Source: Calliphora vicina (Eukaryota; Arthropoda; Insecta; Diptera; Calliphoridae). Taken from it: a stretch of DNA of 64,000 nt. A program made the translations under genes and the position numbers. This document shows positions 1 to 12,132 of this stretch, one piece after another (positions within the stretch are counted from its first letter, which is position 1; the number at the start of each line of letters is the position of its first letter). The stretch is from contig NC_088784.1 in NCBI RefSeq assembly GCF_958450345.1, positions 40,300,278 to 40,364,277 on the forward strand, in the 5' to 3' direction. The notes beneath the pieces were generated by a model. The model saw only the letters and a program-made list of their open reading frames with translations. It made no database searches and was not told the origin of the DNA.

Positions 1-334
1 TTTTGACGCTAAAACAAAGATTTTTTGTTAAAAAAGTATGTTCAAGTGTTTACTTCTCTATTGTGCTGCAATAACGAAGAATGGGCAAATCATTATCGAT
101 ATGATCCGGGCGCATCACGTTATCCTATCATGATCACGCAATACCGTCTTGATGCAAGATATGAAAAAAACGTTAAAATTGTTTAAAGTGGGCAAGGTTT
201 GTGGAGCTTCTGAAAAGTAAATATAAGCTTTTTATATAAGTTTTTGTTATCGATGGAAACCTTATGACTTGAAGATTGACATTTTAGTGAAACGAAATAA
301 TTTTGTGTTTTTTCGGAATCATTTACCTAAAAAA

Positions 335-860
335 ATTTTAATATGGTGATTTTCCATCAAAAAAAATATAAACTTTGAATTAATGTAAAATTTTAACGGT
401 TACAGACATCACAATAAAATTTGGATCAATCCAATGCCATCACTTTTGTTGCCATTCTATGTTTTCAAACACCGAAATTCCTAAAACAGGGAAAATGTGT
501 TCCAAAAACTGAGTTTTTTTTTAGAAAAGTGTCCACTTTAACGTTATTTACAGCGTGATAGTAAAAGCGTTTTGTATGTATATAAACAACATATGGGGCT
601 ATACAAATATGAAAAGTTTTTAAGGATCGGTGATTTGCGTTTTTAGAATTTTTTACTCAAACCTAAAATTTTGTTTCAAAATGGGCCAAGTTTGGATAGG
701 TCTGGGGGAGACAATGTCCGCTTAAGTGAGTCAAATTTTACTTTATACATTTTTGTATTAAGTTCTCTTTCAGGTCATAAAAAAATGTATATAGTCACGA
801 ATAAAATTAGTTTTCTATAAAAGAAAAAATAAGGGGACGTTTTTTGGGAAAAAACTTAAA
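335..860 (+). repeat. Dispersed repeat family E, copy 1
   Basis: Diverged direct repeat of 53100..53540. Strongest shared blocks are ACTCAAACCTAAA, CAATGTCCGCTTAAGTGAG (ACTATGTCCGCTTAAGTGAG in the other copy) and the following GTTCTCTT..GG.TCATA segment. No open frame and no terminal repeats seen; nature unknown. Confidence 0.6.
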
Positions 861-863
861 AAC

Positions 864-925
864 CACACGCATACAAAGTTGAAATATATAAAAAGATGCT
901 TCAACTTTGGATGCGTGTAACTTTT
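864..925. repeat. Short imperfect inverted repeat (about 22 bp arms)
   Basis: ACACGCATACAAAGTTGAA is followed by its near complement TTCAACTTTGGATGCGTGT. A similar arm (ACACGCATCCAAAGTTGGAA) lies at about 58352, suggesting a terminal motif of a small transposon family. Confidence 0.55.
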
Positions 926-1059
926 TATAGGGACGAGATAATTGTTATCAGGATGGTTTTATTTTCTTTAGAATTTTATCGTAAATATACGTCATATATA
1001 AAAAACAAATTCCGACATTCCGTAGGACCATCTTCTTTATATATATAATTCTTCTGTAC

Positions 1060-1267
1060 GTGTGTTAGTAACTGAACTCCTCCTTAACGGCTGGGTCGAT
1101 TTCGATGAAATTTGTTGTGTGTGTTTGAGTGGGTCCCTGGATAGAATGGGCATGGCACATCCCATTCAAAGTAAAAATTTATTATTGCATATCTGGGGTA
1201 CTATTATAGGGGGAGTCTTAAAACTTTGTGTGAGCTATGGCAGAACAACGTTTGCCGGGACAACTAG
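1060..1267 (+). mobile_element. Helitron-like 3' terminus (inferred)
   Basis: Starts with CTGAACTCCTCCTTAACGGC and ends in GAACAACGTTTGCCGGGACA followed by CTAG|T at 1264..1268. This recalls insect repeats ending in CTAG, compatible with the Helitron CTRR rule and insertion before T. The final 30 bp recur at 27634..27670. The 71 aa open frame over it is not regarded as a gene. The family assignment is from memory; no 5' TC end was located. Confidence 0.4.
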
Positions 1268-2926
1268 TCATATATAAAATACGAAAAAAAAGATCGAGCA
1301 AAATTTAAAAAAAAAATAAACCTAAATATATCTTGAACTAAAAGAGATACCCTACAGATATAAGCATATTTTTTGTAGACCTTCTCAAGGACTATCTATG
1401 TTTCAAATTTCAGCTCATTCGGATCATAAATGAATTTTTGGCGATTTTTTTAAATGTGAGACTTTGAGGGACCACCCACTAATCCCCATTCCGAACACCT
1501 CAGCCGAGAAAATAATACAGCACAACATAGAATTGTGGACTTCATCATATTATTTTAACAAAAAAAATTGTTTTAGCATCAAAAAATAGAAAATTGTTAA
1601 GGTGCAAAGTGATCTTTATGTGCTATTTAGGGTGACTAGACACGTTCAGAATACATTCATATGTTCACAAGAGTTATGCAGCTTTACCGTAGCTACAACT
1701 TTGCTAAATATTGCTAGTGAAAAATTAGGAGTGCCTTGAAGTAATTCTAAAACAATTACAACAAAAAATGTTCATCTTATATTTTTTTTCAAAAAGTGCA
1801 CGAAAAAGCTAGTTTTTGGAAAAAAATTTAACTAAATTTGTTTGGCGGACTCTTAGCTATTTTATTGCCATATAACGTTAAGCGGTATCACCAAGTCTGA
1901 ATTAGCTGTTGGCCAAAAACTGATGACACCATTTTTTGAGGGCTCACTGATTTTCAGAATTTTTTTGGCCCATAAAAAAATTGGTCACCAAAATGGACAA
2001 ACTGAGTATAGGGATTTACTACACTTTAGTAGTAGAGTCTAACGTATACTGTCCTGATCGTGTGTTTTTTTGCACTGTTGCGTAACTATTTTATGATTGC
2101 ACATATGTTATATGATCGTCTCAACCATGTTTTAAATTGGCTTGAGAATCGTGTTGGAATAAACATGAGATAAATTAGTAATCTTGAGCAAATTAAATTT
2201 TTTTCCATTGACGTTTTTTTGTTTGTCTTTCTAATAAACATATAGACATATTCAAAACGCCGATACGTGTAATTTGTTACATATATTGTACAATAACTTT
2301 TCCACTTGAGAAAATAAAAGTGGAAACTTTTATTTTTATGTGACGTTATATTTTTAGACAAACGTTAACCATCACGTACGGTACAAAGAATTTAAACATT
2401 TTTGTTAAACAATAATGGAACTAACTAGGTATTCACGCAAATAAATTGTATAACCAAGGATTCTAATAATAAATTATAGGTGAAAACACGTATTGTAAAT
2501 TAATAAAATTTTAATTTAACTCGACTGACGTATTCAATTTAGGTAATGTTATTTAAATATCGCTTTAAACACAAACTCTTGCGACATGACATTGTGTCAT
2601 GAGAATTAGAAACCAAAATCAAAGTTTTAAGTTTGTTCTTAATGCATGTCTTTACTATTGTATGTATCCTATTGATATGTTATTTATAATAACATAAGTA
2701 AAATCACAAATATATTGGTTGGTTGGTTTACTTGGTGCGACCAATCAAGTAGAGTCGAAGGGAGATATCTAAGTAGTCCCTGTGCACAGGTACCCAAACC
2801 AAAGTAATGTCAGATAGACAATCTAGTCTTGACAGACAATTCATACATTGCCTAACTACACGCAGAGAAAAAATATAATTGGGCATGGTTACTGTAACCA
2901 TTTATATAGTGTTACAAGATTTTTAA
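1268..2926. other. Intergenic AT-rich DNA
   Basis: No gene, terminal repeat or tandem array recognised. Open frames here are short and low in complexity. Confidence 0.5.
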
Positions 2927-3277
2927 CAATATTATAGTCACAGTAACCATTTACATGATTGTGGTAACCATAATATGGTTAATTTACGATTCACATGATT
3001 GTATCAACCATATATATGGTTACAGTAAACAAATATATGTTTGTGGCAACCATATTTATGATGAATAATTTTATCATAATATGCTGTTCTCAGATTATGA
3101 TAAGCCTTAAGCCGAGAGCACCATAATATGATAAGTCCTTCATCATATAAATGGTTGTCACAAACATATATTTGTTTACTGTAACCATATATATAGTTGA
3201 TACAATCATGTGAATCGTAAATTAACCATATTATGGTTACCATAATCATGTAAATGGTTACTGTGACTATAATATTG
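2927..3277. repeat. Long near-perfect palindrome (MITE-like hairpin), about 350 bp
   Basis: Left arm 2927..3064 and right arm 3139..3277 are reverse complements with only scattered mismatches. The spacer is itself imperfectly self-complementary (TTATCATAATATG against CATAATATGATAAG; GTTCTC against GAGAGC), so nearly all 350 bp can fold. The arms are rich in the submotif ATGGTTAC/GTAACCAT. CTATAATATTGTGA is duplicated at the right edge. Confidence 0.85.
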
Positions 3278-4948
3278 TGACTATAATATTGTTGAAACCA
3301 AAGTTCTATACAAAAAACCCAAAACTACCCGTGCATTGAAGAAGGAATTTCAAAGCTGCATCAACGAAATTCAGCTACATTTATGCACTTTATGCTTCAA
3401 TCAATTTTTGGAAACAAATAATTGTTCTAGTTTTAATTCGAAGACAACACAGATACATATATTTAGGAGTTGTAAATACACTCCAAAATATATCCTTTTT
3501 ACAAATGCCATCATATAAAGATTGTAAAAATTACAATGTTGGCGATTTACACGTTTAAACAATAAATAAAGCACACAATTTACAATTGTATTCTAAAGTT
3601 TATCATTTAAAAACATAAACAACGTTGTTACATTTGAAAACTGTCACGTGGGCAATTAATTTATTCAAAGCTATATACAGTTCAATACGTTGACATTGAA
3701 TATTGAGTAATGTTTTCCGAAATCAAACGAATACAAAACTACAATACAATTAAAAATAAAATATTGAATATTAATAGAAAAATAGAAAAATTAAATGTTT
3801 TTAAATAAACAAACACTCATACAAAATTGCACATAATAAAAATGTTTATTTGTTTTTATTTTTATTGTATTTTTCATAAAAAGTATTAAATAAATATTTA
3901 TTAACTAGAACTTTTAAAAAAGTAAATATGTTGGGTAAAAACTTTAGACGAATTTGTAAGTACACTACTGTAAATAAACTAATTGAGCATTTTACAATTT
4001 CTTTAAAACAAATCCAATTTCAATATTTATCTAAATTTTATTTTTAATAACTGCATTTTAAATTTGCTTTATTTGTTTGTTTTTGGTTTTTCTACAAAAA
4101 ACTGCGGTTAGGTTTTAGGATATTCCAACATGTGTAAATATCTGAAATTTTCATTAATTGATCATACCAACAACAAAGAGTTTTTAATTACAAGAGCCCA
4201 TGATAACAAAGAAAAGAACATACCATAAATAACTAATTTGTAGTGTAGAGAAGTTCGGTATGTTGGATGGATGGATGTATGGATAAGTACCTATTCAAAT
4301 AATAAATAAGTATTCTATAGTTTTTATGAGAAAATGTGAATGATTTTGTTTTGATATTTCCTTCCTTCTTTTTGTATTTATTTAACCAGAATACACACAA
4401 ACACTTTTGTATTTTATAATTTTTTTTATTTCATTTCGCATCCATACAAACCACATTTTTCAATGGCTGTATAAATGTACATCATCCAATCGTAAATATG
4501 TATGAAATCATATTACGAGCAAGTACTCTCTCATCTAAATAAAGGCTTATATTATAATCTTGTACAACTATTTCTTTTGTGTTTACTTTTCTTTTTGTTT
4601 TAAAAAAATATAATGAAATATAAAATTAAATTCCATTCAAATTAATTAAAGTCTGTATTTACGTATATGTTGATTTTCATTTATGAGTGAATGGATGTTT
4701 TTATAACCTACACTTTAGGTGATGATTTTATGAGTTTATCCCCATTTAGCAGTGTTGCCAGGTATCCTTATTATTCATGTAGATAGTTTTGTTAATACAG
4801 GCTTTGAAGTTCATTGCTTAAATGTTGATAAAATATTTGTTCAATTCACAACTGACGTTGTACAGTCGTATGTGTTATAAGTCGTCTGAATTTACAATAG
4901 TTGATAATTTCTATATAAATGTTTTGTACAACACCTACAACATTTTTC
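3278..4948. other. Intergenic AT-rich DNA
   Basis: Nothing recognisable beyond short A/T runs and a small GGATGGAT cluster near 4264. Confidence 0.5.
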
Positions 4949-5745
4949 CATATGGGGGATTTTATGTTAAGTGAACCAACTTTTGAAATCGATGTCTACC
5001 GATTTGCACCAAGGTTAGTCCTATTGTATAGTAATTCAGATAAAATTTTTCAACAAGATCGGTCAAGAACTCTCTGAGTTAGAGGTGGTTAAAAAAACAT
5101 TTTGGCCAAACTTTTGTTTCTCCACATCTATGTAAATTATTACCTATCGTTCTTAGCAACATTTGTCCCAAATAGTTTATATTCAATCTTCCAATCCATC
5201 TTGAAATCGATATCTTCCGATCGGGATGAAATTTTAACCAAAGTTAGTCCTATTGGATAGTAATTATTCAACAAAATCGTTCAAGAACACTATGAGTTAG
5301 AGATGCTCAAAATTTTGAAATTTTGGCCATCTTCTGTATCTTCTCATCTATGTAACTTATTATCTATTGTTCTTAGCAAAATGTGGCCCAAATAGTTTAG
5401 ATAGCTATTTCTTCAATCTTTCGAAAAAAAAAATTGTAACTCAAGACATACAATTTTTGATTTTTTTTTTGCAAAATCTATATACTTTCTTTTCAAAATC
5501 AATCATTTTTTAATTCATGCTCCAAAGAAAATTTAGTGGGATATAGTATATCAAAATAAGTGTTTTGTAACTCAAGATATACAATTCTTGATTTTTTTGG
5601 CAAAATCAATAACTTTTTTGACTTTTTTTCTCTTTTTTTGCTCAAAAGAAAGCTTAGGTCTATTACTTTAAGAGCTTTTTGGTCGCTTTGCGAGTGAGAT
5701 ATATATCAAAATAAATGTTTTGTAAATCAAGACATACAAAATTTA
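4949..5745 (+). mobile_element. Degenerate end fragment of the long-TIR DNA transposon (same family as 36609..39305)
   Basis: Begins ATATGGGGGATTTTATGTTA then AAGTGAACCAACTTTTGAA and ATCGATGTC, the TIR of the 36609..39305 element. It continues through the same landmarks (AACAAGATCGGTCAAGAAC, CAAATAGTTTAGATAGCTAT, CAATCTTTCGAAAAAAA). It then shows two or three subterminal units (TAACTCAAGA.ATACAA; AGAAAGCTTAGGTCT; TTTTTGGTCGCTT) matching the right side of the full element in reverse. No transposase or second TIR was found, so this is a decayed one-ended copy. Confidence 0.8.
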
Positions 5746-6219
5746 TATTACTCGGTTAATCGGTTTTTAAAATTTGGAATTAAAATCAATGAATTTCATG
5801 TTTCGATAAACTTTTGTATTCATTGTATATTTGGTCTGATTTGAAACTTAATCTGCTGATATACAATATAAAGCTCTTTCGATATAATTTTTTAAGAATT
5901 ACAATGATTCTATGTAATAGAGAAAGATAAGTTTACTTAAAAACGTTTTCAGAATCTTTTACACATAAGTAAACCATTGAAAATTAAATTCCGCATAATT
6001 CTAGAAGTTTAGGCTAAATCATACTAATGAAGCATTAAAAACTTAACAAGTATTATATATTTAGTAACATAGTTATTATGCTAGGTCGAATTGTATGCAC
6101 GATCAAAAAGTTACAAATCGTATAGCAGAAACGCAATCTACGGAAAATTCTAAGAAAGTTTCCTCAAGAAACCATAGGTCTAATTTTTTAAAAATTTTAT
6201 TTTCGAATTCATATTTGTA

Positions 6220-6934
6220 TTTTTTTTTAATTTAAAATTTTTTTTTTTTTAATTTTAAAAGAATTTTTGGTTTTTAATTTTTTTTTTTTGGTGAAAAAAA
6301 ATTCGGGTTATAAAATATTTTTTCCGTTTTTGACCCATTGTAGGTCCAACTTACTATGGTCTTATATACGTCGTTGCAAAGGTCTTTGAAATATCTATCA
6401 TTAGATATCCATATTGTCTATATTTATGACAAAGTCATCCAGATATACACACAGCCTCAGTAGTGAATTTTTTTAAGATCATAGTGAATTTTTTTAAGAT
6501 CATAAAAATCATTATATTCCCAATAAAATTCTTTTAAATTTGAATCTATGGACAGATTTTAGGATTTGCATTATCTTAAAAAAATCAAATAAGTTTTACT
6601 CACTTTTGAGGCTCACTGTAGGTCAAAAATCGAGGTTTTCCTGTTTTTTTCCTCATATCTCAGCCATTTGTGGACCGATTTTGCTGATTTTAAATATGAA
6701 ACTTCTCGAAAGCATGTCTGACAGAATTATTGAAGATTTTGATCCCGAAGATATCTGGGGTCTTCAGAAAATTGATTTCAACAGACAGACAGACGGACAT
6801 GGCTTAATCGACCCCGCTATCTATAAAGATCCAAAATATATAAACTTTATAGGGTCGGAAAATTATATTGTGGTAATTACAAACGGAATGACAACTTATA
6901 TATACCCTTCTCACGAAGGTGAAGGGTATAAAAA
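6220..6934 (+). repeat. Dispersed repeat family A, copy 1
   Basis: About 700 bp of non-coding repeat. Landmarks are GGTCCAACTTACTATGGTC, GTCGTTGCAAAGGTCTTTGA, CTCAGCCATTTGTGGACCG, GACGGACATGGCTTAATCGA and the end ACCCTTCTCACGAAGGTGAA followed by GGGTATAAAA. The 137 aa open frame inside (6540..6953) merely crosses this repeat and is broken in the other copies. Confidence 0.8.
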
Positions 6935-7339
6935 GAGAAAGAAAGCTTGTTGATGCCATTAGTCTTAGAATCTGAAACACTATTAATAGCCACAGGCGTT
7001 TAGTGTTGAAAAATTTAAGCCAAAAAAAACCGCATTGTTAAAACTAGAAAATACGAGCAATATACAAAAGATTATTAAAATTATAAAATATTTTCCCTAA
7101 ATGTGCTTTAAAATACTTTCTACTGCGTAGTATAATGTCTAACCAAAGGGGTTCGGTGTTTTGTTTGTCTAAATTTCTACTCCAAAATACATACATATGT
7201 ATGTATGTAGTTGAAATACTTTTTCTTTGTTTTTTTTTACATACTTCGTATTGTTTAAATATTTAATGAAATAAGCGCAAACAATAATTTAATCATATTA
7301 TAGTAATTTAAATGATTTTTGTAAGTAGCTATAATATTA

Positions 7340-7674
7340 CAGTGTACTCGCGATTATATGAACACCCTAATATATGAACACCCCAAAATATGAACACTTT
7401 TTACTTCCATTGGCTACTCTAAAATATGAAATTAGTGTGCAAAAGCTTTAAAATGTGAACAGCTTATTTTTAGTTTATTAAGGTATTTCATCTATCTACA
7501 CAGTGTTGAAATCTAAATCAACAGGGTAGTGGCTAATATAATAATTCAACTGCATAATAAATAGGGGATTTCCCTAGCTGTAAATGGGAATTAGATGCCA
7601 TTCGCAAATATAAATAATCTTGCAAAAGTGAACTGGCCTGGTTTTAATTAGTTCATATTATCGAGAGTGCACTG
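7340..7674. mobile_element. pogo/Tigger-like MITE, 335 bp, TA target duplication
   Basis: Termini CAGTGTACTCGCGATTATAT and, in reverse complement, CAGTGCACTCTCGATAATAT form TIRs, with TA on both outer sides (7338..7339 and 7675..7676). The CAGT..ACTC.CGAT end resembles pogo-group transposons. The inside has repeated TATGAACACC units and no coding capacity. Part of the interior recurs near 52705..52925. Confidence 0.75.
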
Positions 7675-7676
7675 TA

Positions 7677-8560
7677 TAATATTATACTGTGATCTTATCC
7701 TATCTAAATATGCTTTAATTAAATAAATCCTTGCTCAAAAAAGAGTGAAATTTTGATCAAGCTTATTTCATAAAATATTTGAACAATGTGAAAGAAGTGC
7801 CTTTGTTAATATGTATGTACCTTCATAAATAGTTAACGAGTATGAAAAGCAACGACCGCTGCAAACTTTACACATATTTTTTTCGTTGTTTTCATGACAA
7901 TTCTTCAAAGTTTCTTATGCTTGTAACTGCTCTTTGTCATCCCTTATTGCACTGCCCTCCTCGTCAGTCATGTCACATGTTTTTCTAATGAATATTTTGA
8001 AGTGTACTTGTGTATGTGTGACATTCATTTTTTAAAAGCTAAAACCAAACAAAACAAAACAAAAATGTGGAAAAACAACAAAACAAAACAATAAAACACG
8101 ACAACCGAAAAAGGTCCTTAAAATGCTTTGCGTTTTTGTTTTGCTGTGCTGTGTAGCAGATACATCTACGAAATACATACATACATGCGTATATTTGTAT
8201 CTATGGATGTAGTTTACACTGTAGTTGAGTTGGTTTTAAATACATCCATACATATTTACATAGAAGTAAGTATTTCTGCGACGCAATAGATGTTGTTATT
8301 TTGGCAAACAGCTTTTTTGTGTTAAACCTCGTAAGCTCACCCTTTCACGCTGTATAAACAAACAAGCATGTTCAAATGTTGTTGTGTGCAGTACAGAAAA
8401 GAGTGCATTCTCTTTAATCACTCTCAATGGTGTTGCCTTTTAAAGCTTTTGCTGAAAATCAGAAATCAGTTTAGGACCATCTGAGCATGTGATTCTGTAT
8501 TGAACATCGATCAGCTTATTGGAATATTTTAAAAATGCAAACACATTTCGAACATGTACA
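7677..8560. other. Intergenic AT-rich DNA with an A-rich (CAAAA)n patch
   Basis: A degenerate AACAAAACAAAAC stretch lies at about 8047..8098. No gene-like feature seen. Confidence 0.5.
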
Positions 8561-8562
8561 AT

Positions 8563-9500
8563 AGAGCGTCCCAAAAATTTTCTTTTTTGGAATTTCGGAA
8601 CGCATACCCTCTAATTTTTTTATATATATAAAACTATAGTTAACCCGACTTGCGATTTAGTTTTGTGGTGCATTTACAAGGGGAAAAATGCAATTTTTTC
8701 AGTTTTTGTAAAAATTTTGCCATTAAATAATTACTTTTGCAATTTAATTTAAAAGAATCGATATGTGTACGTAATTGTCGTTCTAATAAGACATAAAACA
8801 CAAAAATTGGTTAAAAAATTTTAAAGTTATTAAAAAACGCCAGGCCATTAACGTGTCTCAGGCCACTAGAACAGGAAACGTAGGAAAAAAAATTAACATA
8901 TTTTGAGAAATATTAAAATAAGAGCTTATTTTTACTTAAAATATATACATATTTACTTGTATATGAGTTTTTGTCTTCGTAGGATACCGTTAACCTATTC
9001 GCAGGTAACCAAAAAAAAATATTTTTTTTAACGGCAGTTTCAAAACTCCAATTTCAAATTTTTAAAAATTTTGTTAAACAAATTTCAGAATTTGTTGATC
9101 ATCACTTGGGGATTTATTGTCAACATAATAGGGAATAAAAATGTGGAAAAATTATGTCAATACTATAGTTTTTCCGTACCTGCGATTTAAATTTAGCGAT
9201 TTTCGAGAAAAACTAATTTTTTGGCCATATTTTGGCGAATGAGCCGAATTTCCTTACTGTTATGATTTTTAAGTAAAAGCTATTCAGAATATTATAGTCC
9301 ATGTAATTTTAAATATAGTCTGAAAGTTTTACTAAAATCGGAGAACGTCAACCCTTAAATCGAGAAGGTCAAAAGTCAAATTTTTCAATATTTGGAATTT
9401 CTCATGGAAATATATCGAAATGTTATATATTTTTGGTCCGATTTTGATGAAACTCAAGAAAAGTATAACATGAAGTCTAGTATTTATAATAACAGCACAA
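8563..9500 (+). repeat. Fold-back family C, copy 1 (left arm plus centre)
   Basis: Starts TAGAGCGTCCC and runs co-linearly with 20605..22290 without the family B insertion there. Shared blocks include GCATTTACAAGGGGAAAAA, GTACGTAATTGTCGTTCTAA, GGCCATTAACGTGTCTCAGG and TTTCAAAACTCCAATTTCA. The complementary right arm is missing. Because it lacks the insertion, it serves as an empty-site reference. Confidence 0.75.
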
Positions 9501-10752
9501 AAATAAAAATTAATCCTTAATAGCAAGGTCTCAGGGAGACCTTGTATGACGACTAGAGACAAATGTTGCGGTTTTCGTCATAATTTACAGTATAGTTTCA
9601 GCGTACTTAGAACTAATGAATTGAATCAATTAAAAGTGTTATATTCTGCTGTGCCGTCAATTTCAATGGAAAAATGTGGTTTACTGAATTTCGTAAACCA
9701 CAAAAACCGTTTGTGTGCCAATTTTCTTTGATGATATTGGCTTCGGAAAGTTGATTTTAACAGCACGATAATGCTGTACGATCCAGAATACATATATGTT
9801 TATACTTTTTACTTAATTTTTCGCAATTGAAAAATGTGAAAATTACAAACGATGAAGGATATAAAAAATTTCCAATAATTGCTGGTTGTTATTTACAATT
9901 TGTGGCTGTCATGTTGTTTTCCTCACTGATACCAATCACTATGACAAGTTACACTATTGAGCTGTGATAAAATCGTATTATCAATATTATTATATCCTAT
10001 TTAGTAGAGTTTCTAAAAACCCGAAGAATAAAACAGGATTAAAAAAAATTAAAACCCGGTTTCGGTTTTTAGATAATTTATTAAATATTAGGATGTTATA
10101 GGGACAAAATCAGTTGATAATATTGAAAATTGTATAAAATATACAAACATACTAGATAGGATTATTACTGTCAAATACAACTACTTTTGATTACAATTTA
10201 AACAAAATTAAAGAAATCCAATGATACTTTTTTTACATCGATTTGACTTTAGAGAAATTTAATGAATTTTCAGGATCAAAAACCTGTTATTCACTGTCTT
10301 GTAATGTTTGTTTTTCATTTGTAAATTTTCAAAATAAATTTTGAAAGATAAAACCGAAAAATAATTGTCGGTTTCGATTTTAGGTCTTGAAAATCTTGAT
10401 CTTGATTTTTGGATAAATGACTATATTAACGAACGGTATTGCTACATAAGAGACCAGTCGGTAATACATCCAGAAAAAGTAATTTTTGGTGCGGATTTTT
10501 GCCGATGACATTACAGGTTCTTACTTCTTCGAAATCTGCATTGGTGAGGCGATCATCGTACACGGGCGAGCACTAAAGATCAATGATAACAAATCTCTTT
10601 TGACCCAAATTGAACGAACGTTCATATAAATTGATCAAAAACTTTTTATTTTGTTAATTTTTGGAGACATAACTTAACTATTAGCAATAACTATTTGTCG
10701 ATCGATTTGTTTGATCAACAGAAAATATTTTTGGAACATTTCATGAACCTTA
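9501..10752. other. Intergenic DNA, partly related to the hAT-like MITE interior
   Basis: 10045..10400 has CCCGGTTTCGGTTTTT and GTCGGTTTCGATTTT phrases like the inside of the element at 18717..19501. The similarity is weak and no ends were found. Otherwise nothing recognised. Confidence 0.35.
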
Positions 10753-10985
10753 AGGTAGGGTCACATATGACAAATAATTGACGAAAAAGACGTAACCACT
10801 AAATAAAATAAATTTGAATTCTTTTATTTATTCCGAAAACTTATTTTACTTTAGATGATTTTTATTTTATTTTATGCTGTTTGATCTTGCAAAACAATTG
10901 TAAGAGTAAACACGTCAAACAAATTTGTGCTAAAAAAAATGGTTACGCTTTTTTGAGCAAATATTTGCCATGTGTGGCCCTACCT
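10753..10985. mobile_element. PIF/Harbinger-like MITE, 233 bp, TTA target duplication
   Basis: Inverted ends AGGTAGGGTCACATATGACA and AGGTAGGGCCACACATGGCA flank an AT-rich, non-coding interior. TTA occurs on both outer sides (10750..10752 and 10986..10988), as expected for PIF/Harbinger. TIR similarity extends about 45 bp to GCGTAACCA. Confidence 0.7.
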
Positions 10986-11551
10986 TTAGGTTTATTTAAA
11001 ATCTTTTAACACCTTTAAAGTGCTGCATGTACAAAAAAAAACACACCTCGTATTTCTATTTATTAGAATAGAATCTTTTTACATTTTCAGTATTTGTTTG
11101 CCTGATTTTTACATAACACTCTTACTATTTACCACCACATGAACAACTAGCACACAAACACAAAATCACACACACACACAATACAACGATTGTTATTTTT
11201 AAGTCATACTCATTCTACTCGTACTCGTCATTGTGGAAAAGTACTGACACTGAGATTTTATTTGAAATAAGTAAAAGCTAAAATATTGCAATTCAGACAT
11301 GTTTTAAATGAGTTACAATTTAATTCTGATAAAATCATCTGAAAATTTATTTTATCGTTTTAATTAAGTTTTGATAGCGGTCGGCAAAATTTTGACCGAT
11401 GGGTTGGATTCTCCAAAAAGTAAAGATAAAAGATTTTTACTTTATAAGGCTGCCTTGATTTGTTCTAATTATTTTTACAACTGAGAATAATAGATGTCTT
11501 TTGAAAACCGCTATTTTTCAAGATTTTATTGTGTCATTCATAACGACAATT

Positions 11552-12132
11552 ACACAGGTCAACAACAAAAAAAAAAAGCTTCACTAACCACTATATAGAT
11601 TTAATACATCATGGTTTACTAAGTACTAAAATGGTAAAATTTTTTAATTCTATGGACAGATTTTTTTTAAAATTTTTTTTTCTAAAATTGTGAATTTTTT
11701 TAGATGTTTCTCCACATAATTTATGATAACACAAAAAGGGTTAGTCCGATATTATTGATTATATTGCTTTATCGCAAACCCAAATATAATATCAACTAAA
11801 TGAGGTATCGATCATAAAAATCGATTAATTATTTTCATGTAAAAAATATATTTTTTGCTTCAATTTGTTATTATAACTCCGAAACTACTGAGCCGATTAA
11901 AACGCAATATATAAACAGATTAGAGGTTATATAAATTGGTTATATAAATCAATAATATCGGACTAACCCTTTTCGAGTTGTCATAAATTATGTGGGGAAA
12001 CATGTACAAAAATTCGCAATTTTAGAAAAAAAAATTTTTCCATAGAATTTAAAATTTGGACCATATGACATCAAAATTGTGTAGTGGTTTCAAAAGCCTT
12101 TGGATTTTTTTGGATTTAGTTGCCTTGTGTTA
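11552..12132. repeat. Fold-back family D, copy 1
   Basis: Imperfect terminal inverted repeats of about 200-240 bp: ACACAGGTCAACAA..GGGTTAGTCCGATATTATTG on the left and the complement on the right ending GTTGCCTTGTGTT. The centre has TCGATCATAAAAATCGATTA and GTTATTATAACTCCGAAACT. No coding capacity. Confidence 0.8.

Noticed and set aside
1062..1277. 71-aa frame at the Helitron-like end
   Set aside because: The same DNA pattern is a known kind of non-coding repeat terminus in insects; the frame is incidental.
6540..6953. 137-aa plus-strand open frame
   Set aside because: It lies wholly in dispersed repeat family A; the other copies of the repeat do not keep the frame open and no domain is visible.
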